Positions 1 to 8,635 of a stretch of DNA of 64,000 bases are shown in pieces; the first letter of the stretch is position 1; each line of letters opens with the position of its first letter. A program made the position numbers and the translations under genes. The DNA comes from Pseudomonas lini. Its GTDB lineage: Bacteria; Pseudomonadota; Gammaproteobacteria; Pseudomonadales; Pseudomonadaceae. The notes beneath the pieces were generated by a model that did no database searches, was not told the origin of the DNA, and saw only the letters and a list, made by a program, of their open reading frames with translations. Location: contig NZ_JYLB01000001.1 of NCBI RefSeq assembly GCF_001042905.1, positions 310,001 to 374,000 of the forward strand, given 5' to 3'.

Positions 1-858
1 GACGGCGATGGCGTTTGAGATCAAAGCCGAGGTGGAATCCAGCTTTCCGACCTCAATTAGAAAGGTGTACATAAAGCCGAGCAATAGGTAAGCCCCTACC
101 GAAAAAACCGGTTGGACCATGAACACGTGCAACATACCCCTCAATCCACCGCAGCGAATGGCCGCTATCAGCGGATTCTTCTTGATTTTGCTGGCTTTAC
201 TGGCCTGGCGGGCTTGCTTGTACTCTTCAGGCTCATCGATGTTGCGGCGCAGCCAGAACCCGACCACTCCGATAATGCCTCCAAGAAGGAAAGGGATGCG
301 CCACGCCCAGTCTGAATACGCTTGATCCCCCGCTCCAAGCTGGAGTGCGACGACCAAACCGGCCACGACGGCGTTGGGCAGGTGAGAGAAAATCAGCGTG
401 AAGCCAAGCCAGTATCCTCTGCGATTCTCCGGTGCCGACTCGACGATGTAGCTGGTCGAGCCGGTCGTTTCGCCACCCAGTGCCAAGCCTTGTGCGATTC
501 GACAGAGCAACAGCAGTAACGGTGCGGCGATCCCGATGGTTGCGTAGGTCGGAAGCAGCCCGATGATCGCGGTGCCTAGTGCCATGAGCCAAACGGTCAT
601 CGCCATGACCCTGATACGGCCAAGGCGGTCCGCCAGATAGCCAAACATCAAGCCACCCAGGGGGCGGGCTACGAAGGCCACTGCATAGACTGCGAACGTG
701 CTCAGAAGCGCGGCAGTTCGATCTGAGCCGGGAAAAAAATGGACGGATAAAATGGGTATTGAGAACCCGAATACAGCGAAATCGTAGATCTCACCGAAGT
801 TCCCGATAGCGCCAGCGGCTAGCGATCGCCGAGAGCTGGTCGTTTTCGTCTTCGTCAT
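1..858 (-). CDS. MHS-family MFS transporter, 3' end cut by window edge
   Basis: Reading down from an ATG at 858, 286 codons run without a stop to the window edge, so only the N-terminal two thirds are visible. The protein begins MTKTKTTSSRRSLAAGAIGN and carries the MHS signature: GNFGEIYDFAVFGF in helix 1 and GYLADRLGR in the loop between helices 2 and 3. A clear ribosome site (AGGAGA) lies 6 bases before the start. MHS members (KgtP, ShiA, ProP types) import organic acids or zwitterions with protons across the inner membrane; the substrate cannot be read from sequence. It is the last gene of a minus-strand group with the dehydrogenases at 1282-3502, but a 423-bp gap suggests its own promoter. 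Confidence 0.9.
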   Translation of the reverse strand, partial: MTKTKTTSSRRSLAAGAIGNFGEIYDFAVFGFSIPILSVHFFPGSDRTAALLSTFAVYAVAFVARPLGGLMFGYLADRLGRIRVMAMTVWLMALGTAIIGLLPTYATIGIAAPLLLLLCRIAQGLALGGETTGSTSYIVESAPENRRGYWLGFTLIFSHLPNAVVAGLVVALQLGAGDQAYSDWAWRIPFLLGGIIGVVGFWLRRNIDEPEEYKQARQASKASKIKKNPLIAAIRCGGLRGMLHVFMVQPVFSVGAYLLLGFMYTFLIEVGKLDSTSALISNAIAV

Positions 859-1281
859 GCGTCTTCTCCTGTGACAGGATGGTTTTTATTAGTTGATGCA
901 AAGCTGATGCATCAAGACTGCAGGATGAAACAGTGTTGCTTCGCCATCAGGCCTTAGAGATGTTCGAGGCGTGGATCAATGTTGCGTTTTCGCCGGATGA
1001 ATCGTGGTAGTCAGCGAGCGTAACGTTTGTGAAAAGCGTTTCTGCGATGACGCAATCCGCTAACGGAGGTTATGTTAGAAAGACGCGTGTTGCTGGGGTT
1101 TAAAAGCAATACGCGTTCACTATTTGTTAATAGGTTGGCGAGGTTTGCCGGGCCAGGCAGGTAGCCGAGCGTGGGCTTGTTTCCTGCAGAAGGTGCCACT
1201 GGCTTACCGCCGCATCAGGACAGATTTTGGTTTTCATATAGACCTCGATCGATTCCACGCTCACTATTCGTGAGCCGCCAA
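859..1281 (-). promoter_or_regulatory. Gene-free leader of the MHS transporter with candidate operator
   Basis: No convincing gene lies here. Just before the transporter, TGATGCA occurs as a direct repeat (894-900 and 905-911), and the second copy extends to the perfect palindrome TGATGCATCA (905-914). A second small palindrome, CTATT-TGTT-AATAG, lies at 1120-1133 in an AT-rich patch. Both are plausible regulator sites for the minus-strand transporter; the regulator is unknown. Confidence 0.35.
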
Positions 1282-2616
1282 TCAATTGCAGTTGGAGGAG
1301 GGCTTGAACTGAACCGCGGAAATAGAGCTGTAGAACGTGCTCAAGTCTTTTATCGGGACGGGTTCGCTGATCTGATGATCCGCTTGCTCGAAGAGGCTTC
1401 GTGCAGCATTGGCGATCAACATGGGAGCGCCAAGATCGTTGCCGCGCAAACAGGCCGCTTTGAGGATGGTTTTTTCGCTCGAGAGTGCCGTGTTATCCAG
1501 GGCGTGACTGGATAACAATTGGGTATAAATAGAGCGAGAGGATTCACTCCATCCCGATGTCTTTTCCAGGACCAGTGCCATGTCTTCCAATGCCAGCCCA
1601 TATCGCAGGCCTGCCGCCGTGCATTCATAAGTAATCGCGCTGCATAGCGATGCGATCGCACCTGTGACCAGCTCGATGGCGTGATCTTCAGGGCACGCTT
1701 GAGGGGCACCATCCGTGTTCGGCGTCACGGCATCGCCGTCGTACAATTTTGTCGCCGCCATGCTTTCGATGAGCCCGACCATGTCTTCGAGCTGCGCGTT
1801 TGGCCCCAAGGTGTTGGTTCCGATTTGCAACAATGCCCTGACCAGAGCGGTTAGCGGCATCGGGACATCCCTGGACATTCCCAGCGCGACGGCTTGATCG
1901 ACGTCTTTGAGCATCAAAGCGAGGGCGAAATTGGTGGAGGGTTTTCCCTGGGCGAGCGCGGGCAGCATCCTGTCTGTGGTTTGATTTCGCGCTTTGTTGC
2001 GGTTCAACACGTCCGCCATCAGGGGCAGTGAAAGGCCGGCTTTTTTGCCCATGGCCACGACCTCAAGGGTCCCTAGTCGGCAGCCAGCATTCATGGCGTT
2101 GTTGACCATTTTCATGGCTTGGCCGTCGCCGACCCTGTCGCCACAACGATAAATCGTTTGGGTAATAACTTGTAAAACGGGGAGGGCGCGCTCGTATACC
2201 GTATCCGAGCCCGCAACCATCAGCGTGGCTTTGCCTTCGGCAACGACCAGCGGACTTGCAGACACCGCAGCATCCATCATGTCGATACCGCGTTCGGCCA
2301 GTTCTTCGGCCATACGTCTGGTCTCACCCGGAATGCCACTTGTCTGATCAATGATCAGTGTCCCCGGCACCAATCCGGCCGCGAGGCCGTTTGGACCGAA
2401 CAGCGCAGACCTGACGTCCGAGCTGCGTGGCAGGCACAGGAAGATGACGTCACACCGGCGAGCCAGGTCGGCCGCCGTGGGCGCGACGTCGGCGCCCAGT
2501 TTCTTGAACGTGTCGACGGCGGCCGTGTTGATATCCCACACGCATAACGAGTGAGACAGGAATCGACGAGCGAGTTGACTGCCGAGGGCACCGAGTCCGA
2601 TGTATCCGATTTTCAT
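1282..2616 (-). CDS. 3-hydroxyisobutyrate dehydrogenase-like oxidoreductase with two C-terminal domains
   Basis: A 444-residue protein of the 6-phosphogluconate/3-hydroxyisobutyrate dehydrogenase superfamily, predicted to oxidise a beta-hydroxyacid, or reduce its semialdehyde, with NAD(P) in the cytoplasm. The Rossmann motif GLGALG is at residues 7-12, the substrate loop DAAVSASPLVVAEGK at about 115-129, and the catalytic Lys lies in MKMVNNAMNAG (K169). Family members are normally about 290-300 residues. Here about 150 more residues follow, and the segment from about residue 315 (AIELVTGAIASLCSAITYE) resembles a second copy of the all-helical C-terminal domain. It lies 109 bp after the SDR at 2726-3502 on the same strand. 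Substrate unknown. Confidence 0.82.
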   Translation of the reverse strand: MKIGYIGLGALGSQLARRFLSHSLCVWDINTAAVDTFKKLGADVAPTAADLARRCDVIFLCLPRSSDVRSALFGPNGLAAGLVPGTLIIDQTSGIPGETRRMAEELAERGIDMMDAAVSASPLVVAEGKATLMVAGSDTVYERALPVLQVITQTIYRCGDRVGDGQAMKMVNNAMNAGCRLGTLEVVAMGKKAGLSLPLMADVLNRNKARNQTTDRMLPALAQGKPSTNFALALMLKDVDQAVALGMSRDVPMPLTALVRALLQIGTNTLGPNAQLEDMVGLIESMAATKLYDGDAVTPNTDGAPQACPEDHAIELVTGAIASLCSAITYECTAAGLRYGLALEDMALVLEKTSGWSESSRSIYTQLLSSHALDNTALSSEKTILKAACLRGNDLGAPMLIANAARSLFEQADHQISEPVPIKDLSTFYSSISAVQFKPSSNCN

Positions 2617-2725
2617 TGCCTGTCGCCTCTCTTGTGACCATTCAACCGACGCATGCGGCGTATCGGGGGAATGGTGCAGATACTTTTATTGTCCTGGGGT
2701 GCGATGAAAGCGTATTGCCTGAACG

Positions 2726-3502
2726 CTAAAGCAATGAACCGATCATGCCGCCATCAACGCTGATGCTCGATCCAGTGATGAAACCCGCCTGTGTGGATGC
2801 GAGAAACGCGACCACGCCACAGACCTCGTCTTGCTCCCCCATGCGGCCGAGCGGTGTGAGTTTGCGGCGTGCCTCTGCCTGCTCCGGGGTGTACGCGGCG
2901 GTGCCGGTGCGGTGCGATGTGTCGATCAATGCCGGCGCTACACAATTGACAGTGATGCCGCAAGAGCCCACCTCGTTCGCGAGATGTTTCATGTACGCGG
3001 TGACGCCGGCGCGAAAAACGGTTGAAAGGCTATGGTGCGGCATGGGCTGCTTCACCGATGCCGAGGTAATGGCGATGACGCGACCCCATTGTTTCTTGAG
3101 CATCTGAGGAACCATTTCCTTGGCGACCTGGATGGTCCCCCAGAGTTGATTTTGATAGGCCTCTTGCCACCGTTCCTCTTCAGTTTCGTCGAGCGTCGCC
3201 CGCAGCGGATTGGGGGCTCGTCCCGTGTTCAGGACGAGGATGTCGGTGCCGTTGAATGTAGCGTTCACCGTGTCGGCGAGGCGCTTTACATCAGCGGCGA
3301 CGCGCATGTCGCCGGGAACCGCGACTGCACGCACGCCGTGCTTTGCCGTTATTTCCTGGGCGAGGGCGGTCAGTTTGTCCGCCGAACGTGCAAACAGCAC
3401 CACATGAACGCCTTCGGCTGCCAGCGCGTGAGCAATGTTTTTGCCTAAACCTGCGCTGGCGGCGGTGATGACTGCCACTTTTCCGTTGATCTTCAAGTCC
3501 AT
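2726..3502 (-). CDS. SDR-family protein with altered catalytic motif
   Basis: A 258-residue short-chain dehydrogenase/reductase fold. The cofactor motif reads TAASAGLG (residues 13-20) and the C-terminus ends in a typical ITGSSISVDGG segment. The catalytic block is unusual: after the conserved Ser (ITSAS) the usual Tyr-x-x-x-Lys is replaced by STVFR followed by AGV, so both Tyr and Lys appear substituted. Similar SDRs are usually labelled 3-oxoacyl-ACP reductase, but a standard mechanism cannot be assumed. The start overlaps the upstream gene's translation signals: the CapA-like stop lies 3 bases before this ATG and a GGAG straddles that stop, implying translational coupling. Confidence 0.85.
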   Translation of the reverse strand: MDLKINGKVAVITAASAGLGKNIAHALAAEGVHVVLFARSADKLTALAQEITAKHGVRAVAVPGDMRVAADVKRLADTVNATFNGTDILVLNTGRAPNPLRATLDETEEERWQEAYQNQLWGTIQVAKEMVPQMLKKQWGRVIAITSASVKQPMPHHSLSTVFRAGVTAYMKHLANEVGSCGITVNCVAPALIDTSHRTGTAAYTPEQAEARRKLTPLGRMGEQDEVCGVVAFLASTQAGFITGSSISVDGGMIGSLL

Positions 3503-3505
3503 GAT

Positions 3506-4621
3506 TTACTCCGACACGATGATTTCATTGCCTTCGACGCTGAATCGATGTGGCATGTCTTCGGAGGCCCACTCCAGGTAGGAAAGCACTTCCTGGAATC
3601 GAGGATCGTCGTGATTCAGCACTTCAGGCCGATACCGTGCGTCCATGACCATCGGAAGGAACGAAACCTTTTGTATGCCGTCTTTGGTCGCCACTGCTTT
3701 GGCGAGCAAGCTCAACGTACAGGCCTTGCCGTAGGGCATAAAAGGATATTCGGGATCGAGGTCCGCGTGATTGCGAACCGCACCGTGAGACCAGGCGGGC
3801 TCGCTCCATGAAGGCGCGGGAAACGACTTGGTCATTGCGAACACACCGAGACTGTAGAAGACGGCTTTGCCCTTATACATCTCGATCGCTTTGGGAATAT
3901 GCGGTGCGTGGCACACCACCATATCTGCACCTGCATCAATGGCAGCATGGGCTACGGTCACCTGGTAATCGGAGATCACGCGAGGCAGCCGGATGACGCC
4001 GGAGTGAAAAGCCAGGATAACGACGTCTACCTCACCTTTCAGCTTCTTGATGTCCTCGACCAGGTTCGCCAGGTCGCTGGAGTCAGGTTCCGTGCGAATG
4101 CGAACGGGCTGGTGGGGACCTCGTGTTTCATAGGAGGTATCGACCTTGATACTGGTCACGCCAGGTTTTTGCAGTCCTGCCTCGCTGCCGGCAGGACCGA
4201 GCGAGGTATAGCCCAAGTAACCGACCTTGATGCCGTCGTGTTCAATGATGGCTGGACGTCGTGCTTCTTCCAGATCCCGACCTGCGCCTGTCACCTGGAT
4301 GCCGCGCGAGACAAAAAAGTCCCGGGTATCCACGAGGGCATCCGGGCCGCTGTCGTAGCTGTGATTGTTTGCCAGAGTCACCGCGTCGAACCTGCCATTG
4401 GTGAAAATAGCAGCCATTTCAACGGGCTGACCGACTTGAGGGGCATGGTCTGCGCGCACGGTGCGATCCGAGTAGGTGCGCATGCAGTTGATGAAACGCA
4501 TATCGGCCGAGGCAAGAGTCGGCAGGACGAGTTCTGTGTACCCCTCCACCGGGAAGCCGTCTTTCGCTCCATGCGTGGGGCCGCAGTCCCCGCCGATCAG
4601 TATGGTGGCGTTCGATGTCAT
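3506..4621 (-). CDS. CapA-family (PGA_cap) metallophosphoesterase-like protein
   Basis: A 371-residue protein of the CapA/PGA_cap family, which has a calcineurin-like fold. Visible landmarks are the N-terminal IGGDCGPTHG, NFTNGRFDAVTLANNHSYD-like central block (TLANNHSYDSG), a GAGRDLEEARRP segment and VVCHAPHIPKAIEMYKGK near the C-terminal half, all typical of the family. CapA proteins are classically linked to poly-gamma-glutamate capsules, but there is no capB or capC here and no signal peptide or membrane anchor. Placed first in an operon with an SDR and a dehydrogenase, it more likely acts on a small amide, ester or phosphate in catabolism. That role is inference. Confidence 0.8.
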   Translation of the reverse strand: MTSNATILIGGDCGPTHGAKDGFPVEGYTELVLPTLASADMRFINCMRTYSDRTVRADHAPQVGQPVEMAAIFTNGRFDAVTLANNHSYDSGPDALVDTRDFFVSRGIQVTGAGRDLEEARRPAIIEHDGIKVGYLGYTSLGPAGSEAGLQKPGVTSIKVDTSYETRGPHQPVRIRTEPDSSDLANLVEDIKKLKGEVDVVILAFHSGVIRLPRVISDYQVTVAHAAIDAGADMVVCHAPHIPKAIEMYKGKAVFYSLGVFAMTKSFPAPSWSEPAWSHGAVRNHADLDPEYPFMPYGKACTLSLLAKAVATKDGIQKVSFLPMVMDARYRPEVLNHDDPRFQEVLSYLEWASEDMPHRFSVEGNEIIVSE

Positions 4622-4982
4622 TTTTCCCTCCTATTATTTTTGTGGGAAATTTATGGTTTCGGTCAATGAAACAGATGCTGCTAGATAGAACTAATAATAG
4701 CACCGCGAAAACGGCATGACCACGATTTGTACAGGCATCATGTCGTTGGATAAAAAGTCAGTCTGGATTTTCGTGGTTCTGATGATTGGAACAGGTATCG
4801 ATAATAAGAACATGTGATAGTATCGATTTTGACATCCGTCCGGGCGCAGGCGTTACCTACCTGACCGTCTCTATGGCAGGTCGAGGGTCGACACCTGTTC
4901 AGGAAAACGACGTTGGTGCCAGTCTACTATTTGAAATTATTAGTTAGTTCAATCGCTTACATGAAAATAAGAGAGGGCGGAA
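4622..4982. promoter_or_regulatory. Divergent promoter region, capA-like group and SDR
   Basis: 361 bp between the minus-strand CapA-like operon and the plus-strand SDR, with no gene. The octamer GTATCGAT occurs twice in the same orientation (4795-4802 and 4820-4827), 25 bp apart and so on roughly similar DNA faces. This would suit a regulator controlling both directions. No promoter is assigned with confidence. Confidence 0.35.
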
Positions 4983-5822
4983 ATGGCAAGCTCACTGGAT
5001 CAAACGCAGGGGCACACACCGGCAGGGCGGCTTGCCGGGAAAGTTGCTGTTGTTATTGGTGCTGGACAAAGCCCGGGCGAAGGCATGGGTAACGGTCGAG
5101 CGGCGGCCATTCGATTTGCGCGTGAAGGGGCGCACGTCCTGGCCGTTGATCGGCAAATCGAGTCCGCTGAGGAAACTGCGGCGATGATCATTCAGGAGGG
5201 CGGTTCCGCTGCAGCATTTTCTGCGGATGTGACCCGGGAACACGAGTTGGCCCTTGCCATGCAGATGGCAAAAAAACGTTGGGGGTCCCTGGACGTCCTG
5301 CACAACAATGTGGGGGTCAGCCTCGCCGGTGGTGACGGCGACTTGATGGACATCACCGAAGATCAGTTCGATAACATTTGCCGTATCAATCTTCGCGGTA
5401 CCGTCTTTGCTTGTAAGCACGCAGTAGCAATCATGCGTGAACAAGGGGGCGGGGTTATCGTCAATGTGTCATCCGCGGCGGCATTGGGTAAGTATCCCTA
5501 CGTAACGTACAAGGCTACAAAAGCGGGTGTCATTGCTTTCACCGAGCAGTTGGCGCTTCAAAATGCCCCTTATGGGATCAGGGCGAACTGCATCCTGCCA
5601 GGCTTGATCTCGACGCCGATGGCGGTCGAGGCGCGTATTCAAGCGTGGAACCAGACGCGTGAGCAGGTCAGCGCGGAGCGCAACGCCAAGGTGCCGCTCG
5701 GCCGCCAGGGAACCGCTTGGGATGTTGCGAACGCGGCCCTGTTTCTTGCGTCCGATGAAGCCAATTTCATCACGGGTATCTCATTGGCGGTGGACGGCGG
5801 CCGGTTGCTCAATCGTATTTAA
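4983..5822 (+). CDS. SDR-family oxidoreductase
   Basis: A 279-residue classical short-chain dehydrogenase, predicted to act on a secondary alcohol or ketone with NAD(P). The glycine-rich cofactor loop is the longer form GAGQSPGEGMGNGRA (about residues 26-40). HNNVG replaces the usual NNAG. The catalytic Ser is in VNVSSAAALG and the Tyr/Lys pair in TYKATKAG. The C-terminal ITGISLAVDGG strand is intact. An AGAGGG ribosome site precedes the ATG. The gene stands alone, flanked by the divergent promoter and a strong hairpin at 5828-5853. The substrate is not predictable. Confidence 0.9.
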   Translation: MASSLDQTQGHTPAGRLAGKVAVVIGAGQSPGEGMGNGRAAAIRFAREGAHVLAVDRQIESAEETAAMIIQEGGSAAAFSADVTREHELALAMQMAKKRWGSLDVLHNNVGVSLAGGDGDLMDITEDQFDNICRINLRGTVFACKHAVAIMREQGGGVIVNVSSAAALGKYPYVTYKATKAGVIAFTEQLALQNAPYGIRANCILPGLISTPMAVEARIQAWNQTREQVSAERNAKVPLGRQGTAWDVANAALFLASDEANFITGISLAVDGGRLLNRI

Positions 5823-5827
5823 TCGTA

Positions 5828-5853
5828 GTCCCCCACTGCTGGCAGTGGGGGAC
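5828..5853. terminator. Strong hairpin between convergent genes
   Basis: Perfect inverted repeat: GTCCCCCACTGC (5828-5839) pairs with GCAGTGGGGGAC (5842-5853), giving a GC-rich stem. It begins 6 bases after the SDR stop and faces the convergent lactonase gene. There is no T-run on either side, so it is a terminator-like or end-protecting hairpin rather than a textbook intrinsic terminator. Confidence 0.6.
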
Positions 5854-5874
5854 CATCGGCGCATTACCGCTCAA

Positions 5875-7047
5875 TCAACGTAGCCCGACAATACCCATCC
5901 AGTACTGAAGTTGATTTCCTGACGTCTCGACATCAACGCTTCGAGCGTACTTGAGATGCCCGTCATCACCTATCCGGAATATCGACAGTGTCGCGGGCGT
6001 TACAGTCAGCCCTTTTTCATCATCGTATGCGGCCAAGGCCTTGATACTCGCCGTGACGAGCAAGCGGCCACTGGGATCACAGGCAAATGTTCGGACGTGA
6101 AAGGAACGAGTGTCCACATGCTGAACAAGTGTGGGCTCGCCTGTTTCAGGGTTGATAGCGTAGACGGCTATGTTGTTTTCACCTCCGGAGAACACTGGGT
6201 GCCCCTGGTGGGAGTGCGTCGCATCTGCGCGATTTACCAGGTAAACAAACTTCCCGCTTGGATGGACATGGATTGCACCGGCGAGTTGTCGCGGGTGCAC
6301 GTGCTCAGGGGTTCGCAGCGTTCCCCGCGTGAAGGCTGGCTCGGCCTCGATCCGGTCACCGTCATGTCGGAACATGTAGAGACGGTTGGTTCGCTCGTCG
6401 GCTGCGTAAAGCCATGGATGCGTCGGATGAAAGTCGACATGCCGCGGGCCGAAGTCATGGCCATGATTCGGCGCAACCACATCGCTCATTTGGAGATGTT
6501 CTTCAGTTAGCCGAAATGAACGGAGTGCCCCGGGATCTTCCAGCTTGTCTGTCGTTGCGTTATTGCCGCGGTCAACTACCAGGACGTGTTTGGCGGATGG
6601 ATAAAACATGACCTGGTGCGGATAGACCCCAAAGTCGGTGTTCGGATCCTGAGCCTGGCAGCTGCCAATTGTGCAGTCTGCGTTGATGCGGTGCACAGTC
6701 AATGAGCCGCGCTTGAAATTGTGGGCATTGACGATAAATCGTCCCAGGGGGTCGATACACAAATGTACCGCTCGGTAGGGAAGTCGCGCAGGTAAGCCGT
6801 GAGTGTTGAGTTGCCCGTCAGGTCCCAACGAGTAAGCGCTGACGTGATTGTGATGGGACTCCACCCTCGGGCCACCGTCGCTTGTTGAGACATACAGGAA
6901 GCCGCCGGATGGATGAGGCCATGCGTATTGCACCTTTGAGGCCACAGTGACGCTTTCCATCCTGTGGAGCGTTGCGCTGTCTACGTCAATCATATAGCGC
7001 GTGATGACATCACCTACGGCGCTGTAGAGTACGGCGCGGCTGCTCAT
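5875..7047 (-). CDS. Beta-propeller lactonase family protein
   Basis: A 390-residue protein resembling the seven-bladed 6-phosphogluconolactonase/carboxymuconate-cyclase family (Pgl, YbhE). Repeated propeller blades include GGFLYVSTSDGG, PLGRFIVNAHNF, HPWLYAADERTNRLYMF and SGKFVYLVNRAD. It lacks a signal peptide, so it should be cytoplasmic. The ATG directly abuts the stop of the upstream DUF35 gene with no spacer, so the two are translationally coupled in a thiolase-DUF35-lactonase operon. A ring-opening hydrolysis of a lactone intermediate is the likely role. The family also contains propellers with no known activity, so the reaction is inferred. Confidence 0.8.
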   Translation of the reverse strand: MSSRAVLYSAVGDVITRYMIDVDSATLHRMESVTVASKVQYAWPHPSGGFLYVSTSDGGPRVESHHNHVSAYSLGPDGQLNTHGLPARLPYRAVHLCIDPLGRFIVNAHNFKRGSLTVHRINADCTIGSCQAQDPNTDFGVYPHQVMFYPSAKHVLVVDRGNNATTDKLEDPGALRSFRLTEEHLQMSDVVAPNHGHDFGPRHVDFHPTHPWLYAADERTNRLYMFRHDGDRIEAEPAFTRGTLRTPEHVHPRQLAGAIHVHPSGKFVYLVNRADATHSHQGHPVFSGGENNIAVYAINPETGEPTLVQHVDTRSFHVRTFACDPSGRLLVTASIKALAAYDDEKGLTVTPATLSIFRIGDDGHLKYARSVDVETSGNQLQYWMGIVGLR

Positions 7048-7461
7048 TCAAGCCTCCGAATGGTCAATGGTGAACATGGGAACGGACATGCCGCTTTCTG
7101 ATTCTTTAAACGCGACCCTGACCCGCTGCCCGATGCGAACACTGTCCAGATCAACATCGACAATGTTCGTAAGCATCATCAGTCCCTCGTCGAGGCGCAC
7201 ATAGGCAATGCAGTACGGTGCTGATGCGCCACGTCGTGTGATGCTGAAGGTGTAGATCGCCCCAGTCCCGCTTGCGGTGATCCATTCGACATCGGTGCTC
7301 CAGCAAAACGGGCACAACGCACGAGGATAATGATGCGGTTGATGGCAGGCATTGCAGCTCTTCAAGAGCAGACGCCCCTCGGCCGCCGCGTCGAAATAGG
7401 GTTCATCACCGGGGTTCAGGATGGGGTCGCTGATGGGGCGTTCTGTGTAGGGGGTCGACAT
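7048..7461 (-). CDS. Zn-ribbon/OB-fold protein (DUF35), thiolase partner
   Basis: A 137-residue protein starting MSTPYTERPISDPILNPGDE. I chose the ATG at 7461 because GGGAG lies about 8 bases upstream; a longer reading would overlap the thiolase end. It has the rubredoxin-like zinc ribbon CNACHQPHHYPRALCPFC (Cys pairs CxxC and CxxC) followed by an OB-fold with the STDVEWITASGTGAIYTFS stretch. DUF35 proteins pair with thiolase-like enzymes and feed or position acyl-CoA substrates, for example in steroid side-chain retro-aldol cleavage. The partner thiolase gene is immediately upstream, 4 bases away. Confidence 0.88.
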   Translation of the reverse strand: MSTPYTERPISDPILNPGDEPYFDAAAEGRLLLKSCNACHQPHHYPRALCPFCWSTDVEWITASGTGAIYTFSITRRGASAPYCIAYVRLDEGLMMLTNIVDVDLDSVRIGQRVRVAFKESESGMSVPMFTIDHSEA

Positions 7462-7465
7462 GTTT

Positions 7466-8635
7466 TTACTCCCTTTCCATGATGACGGTGGCTGCACCGT
7501 GCCGATGACCTATCGCGCCGCCGATGCCGGTGGCGAGGGCTAGCGAACAGTTGGGAACTTGCACCTTTGGATGAGCCTCGCCTCGAAGCTGTCGTACGGC
7601 TTCGATTATTTTTGTGATCCCGCCGCGATTGGCGGGATGGTTGTTGCACAGGCCGCCGCCATCGGTGTTGAACGGCAACTTGCCGATGCCCGAAATAAGG
7701 TTGCCGTCCGACACGAATTTTCCGCCTTCGCCTTTTTTGCAGAATCCCAGGTCTTCAAGTTGCAGGATGACGGTGATGGTGAAGCTGTCATAGATGGAGG
7801 CGTACTGGATGTCGGCCGGCGTCACACCTGCCTCTTCGAAAGCTCGAGGGCCGGTCCACGCGGCGCCGGTATAGCTCAAGTCGAGGCGTCCACCCATCTG
7901 GTGTTTAGTGGATTCACCGCAGCCAAGTATCCGTACCCGTGGTCTGTTGAGGGCCTTGGCAATCTCCGGGCGGGCAACGATAACTGCGCCGCCGCCGTCG
8001 CTCACGACGCAGGAGTCGAGACGCCGCAGGGGGTCAGAAATCATCGGCGATGCCAATACATCTTCGACCGAGACCACTTTGCGCAACATCGCCAGAGGGT
8101 TGTGTTGCGCATGATGAGAGGCAGCGACCTTGACCCAGGCCAGTTGCTCGCTGGTTGTGCCGTACTCATGCATGTGGCGCATCGCACACATGGCATAGAG
8201 GTTCAACGTGACTGGGTTATAGGGCATCTCGAATGGCGCGTCCGGTAGATTGACGCCTCGTACGCGCGCCTGTATCCCAGAGATGCCTTCAGAGTTGGGG
8301 CGACCGGCCAGTGTAATCAGCGCCACGTTGCATCTGCCCGCTGCTATTGATTCTGCAGCGTGGGCGATATGGGCGAGATAAGAGCATCCTCCCATATCGG
8401 TCGAATCGACATGCCTCAGCTTGTCCAGATTCAGGTAGTTGGCCATCGACCATACATTCCCGCCGGGTGCATCGCCCGCGCAGAAATATCCGTCGATGTC
8501 ATCTTTGCTTAATCCCGCGTCTTCAATTGCTCCTTTCGCCGCCTCCGCATGTAGCTGCGCCACCGAATGATGGGGGGCCTTGCGTAGGGGGTGCTCATAC
8601 GCTCCGACGATGTATGCCCTGCCTTTTATTGTCAT
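7466..8635 (-). CDS. Thiolase-fold acyl-CoA enzyme (SCP2/lipid-transfer type)
   Basis: A 389-residue thiolase-superfamily protein; start MTIKGRAYIVGAYEHPLRKA at 8635, matching the normal N-terminus of the family. The nucleophilic-Cys region reads DMGGCSYLAHIAHAA and the active-site His region CNNHPANRGG. The C-terminal motif, usually CxGGG-like, is ATGIGGAIGHRHGA, as in the SCP2-thiolase or 'lipid-transfer protein' subgroup rather than in standard acetyl-CoA acetyltransferases. With the DUF35 partner it likely cleaves or retro-aldolises an acyl-CoA chain. It heads a three-gene operon and is divergent from the FadB-like gene. Confidence 0.85.
   Translation of the reverse strand: MTIKGRAYIVGAYEHPLRKAPHHSVAQLHAEAAKGAIEDAGLSKDDIDGYFCAGDAPGGNVWSMANYLNLDKLRHVDSTDMGGCSYLAHIAHAAESIAAGRCNVALITLAGRPNSEGISGIQARVRGVNLPDAPFEMPYNPVTLNLYAMCAMRHMHEYGTTSEQLAWVKVAASHHAQHNPLAMLRKVVSVEDVLASPMISDPLRRLDSCVVSDGGGAVIVARPEIAKALNRPRVRILGCGESTKHQMGGRLDLSYTGAAWTGPRAFEEAGVTPADIQYASIYDSFTITVILQLEDLGFCKKGEGGKFVSDGNLISGIGKLPFNTDGGGLCNNHPANRGGITKIIEAVRQLRGEAHPKVQVPNCSLALATGIGGAIGHRHGAATVIMERE

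Noticed and set aside
8360..8380. GCGAGATA-like copy of the operator motif
   Set aside because: Only half of the element is present and it lies inside the thiolase coding sequence.
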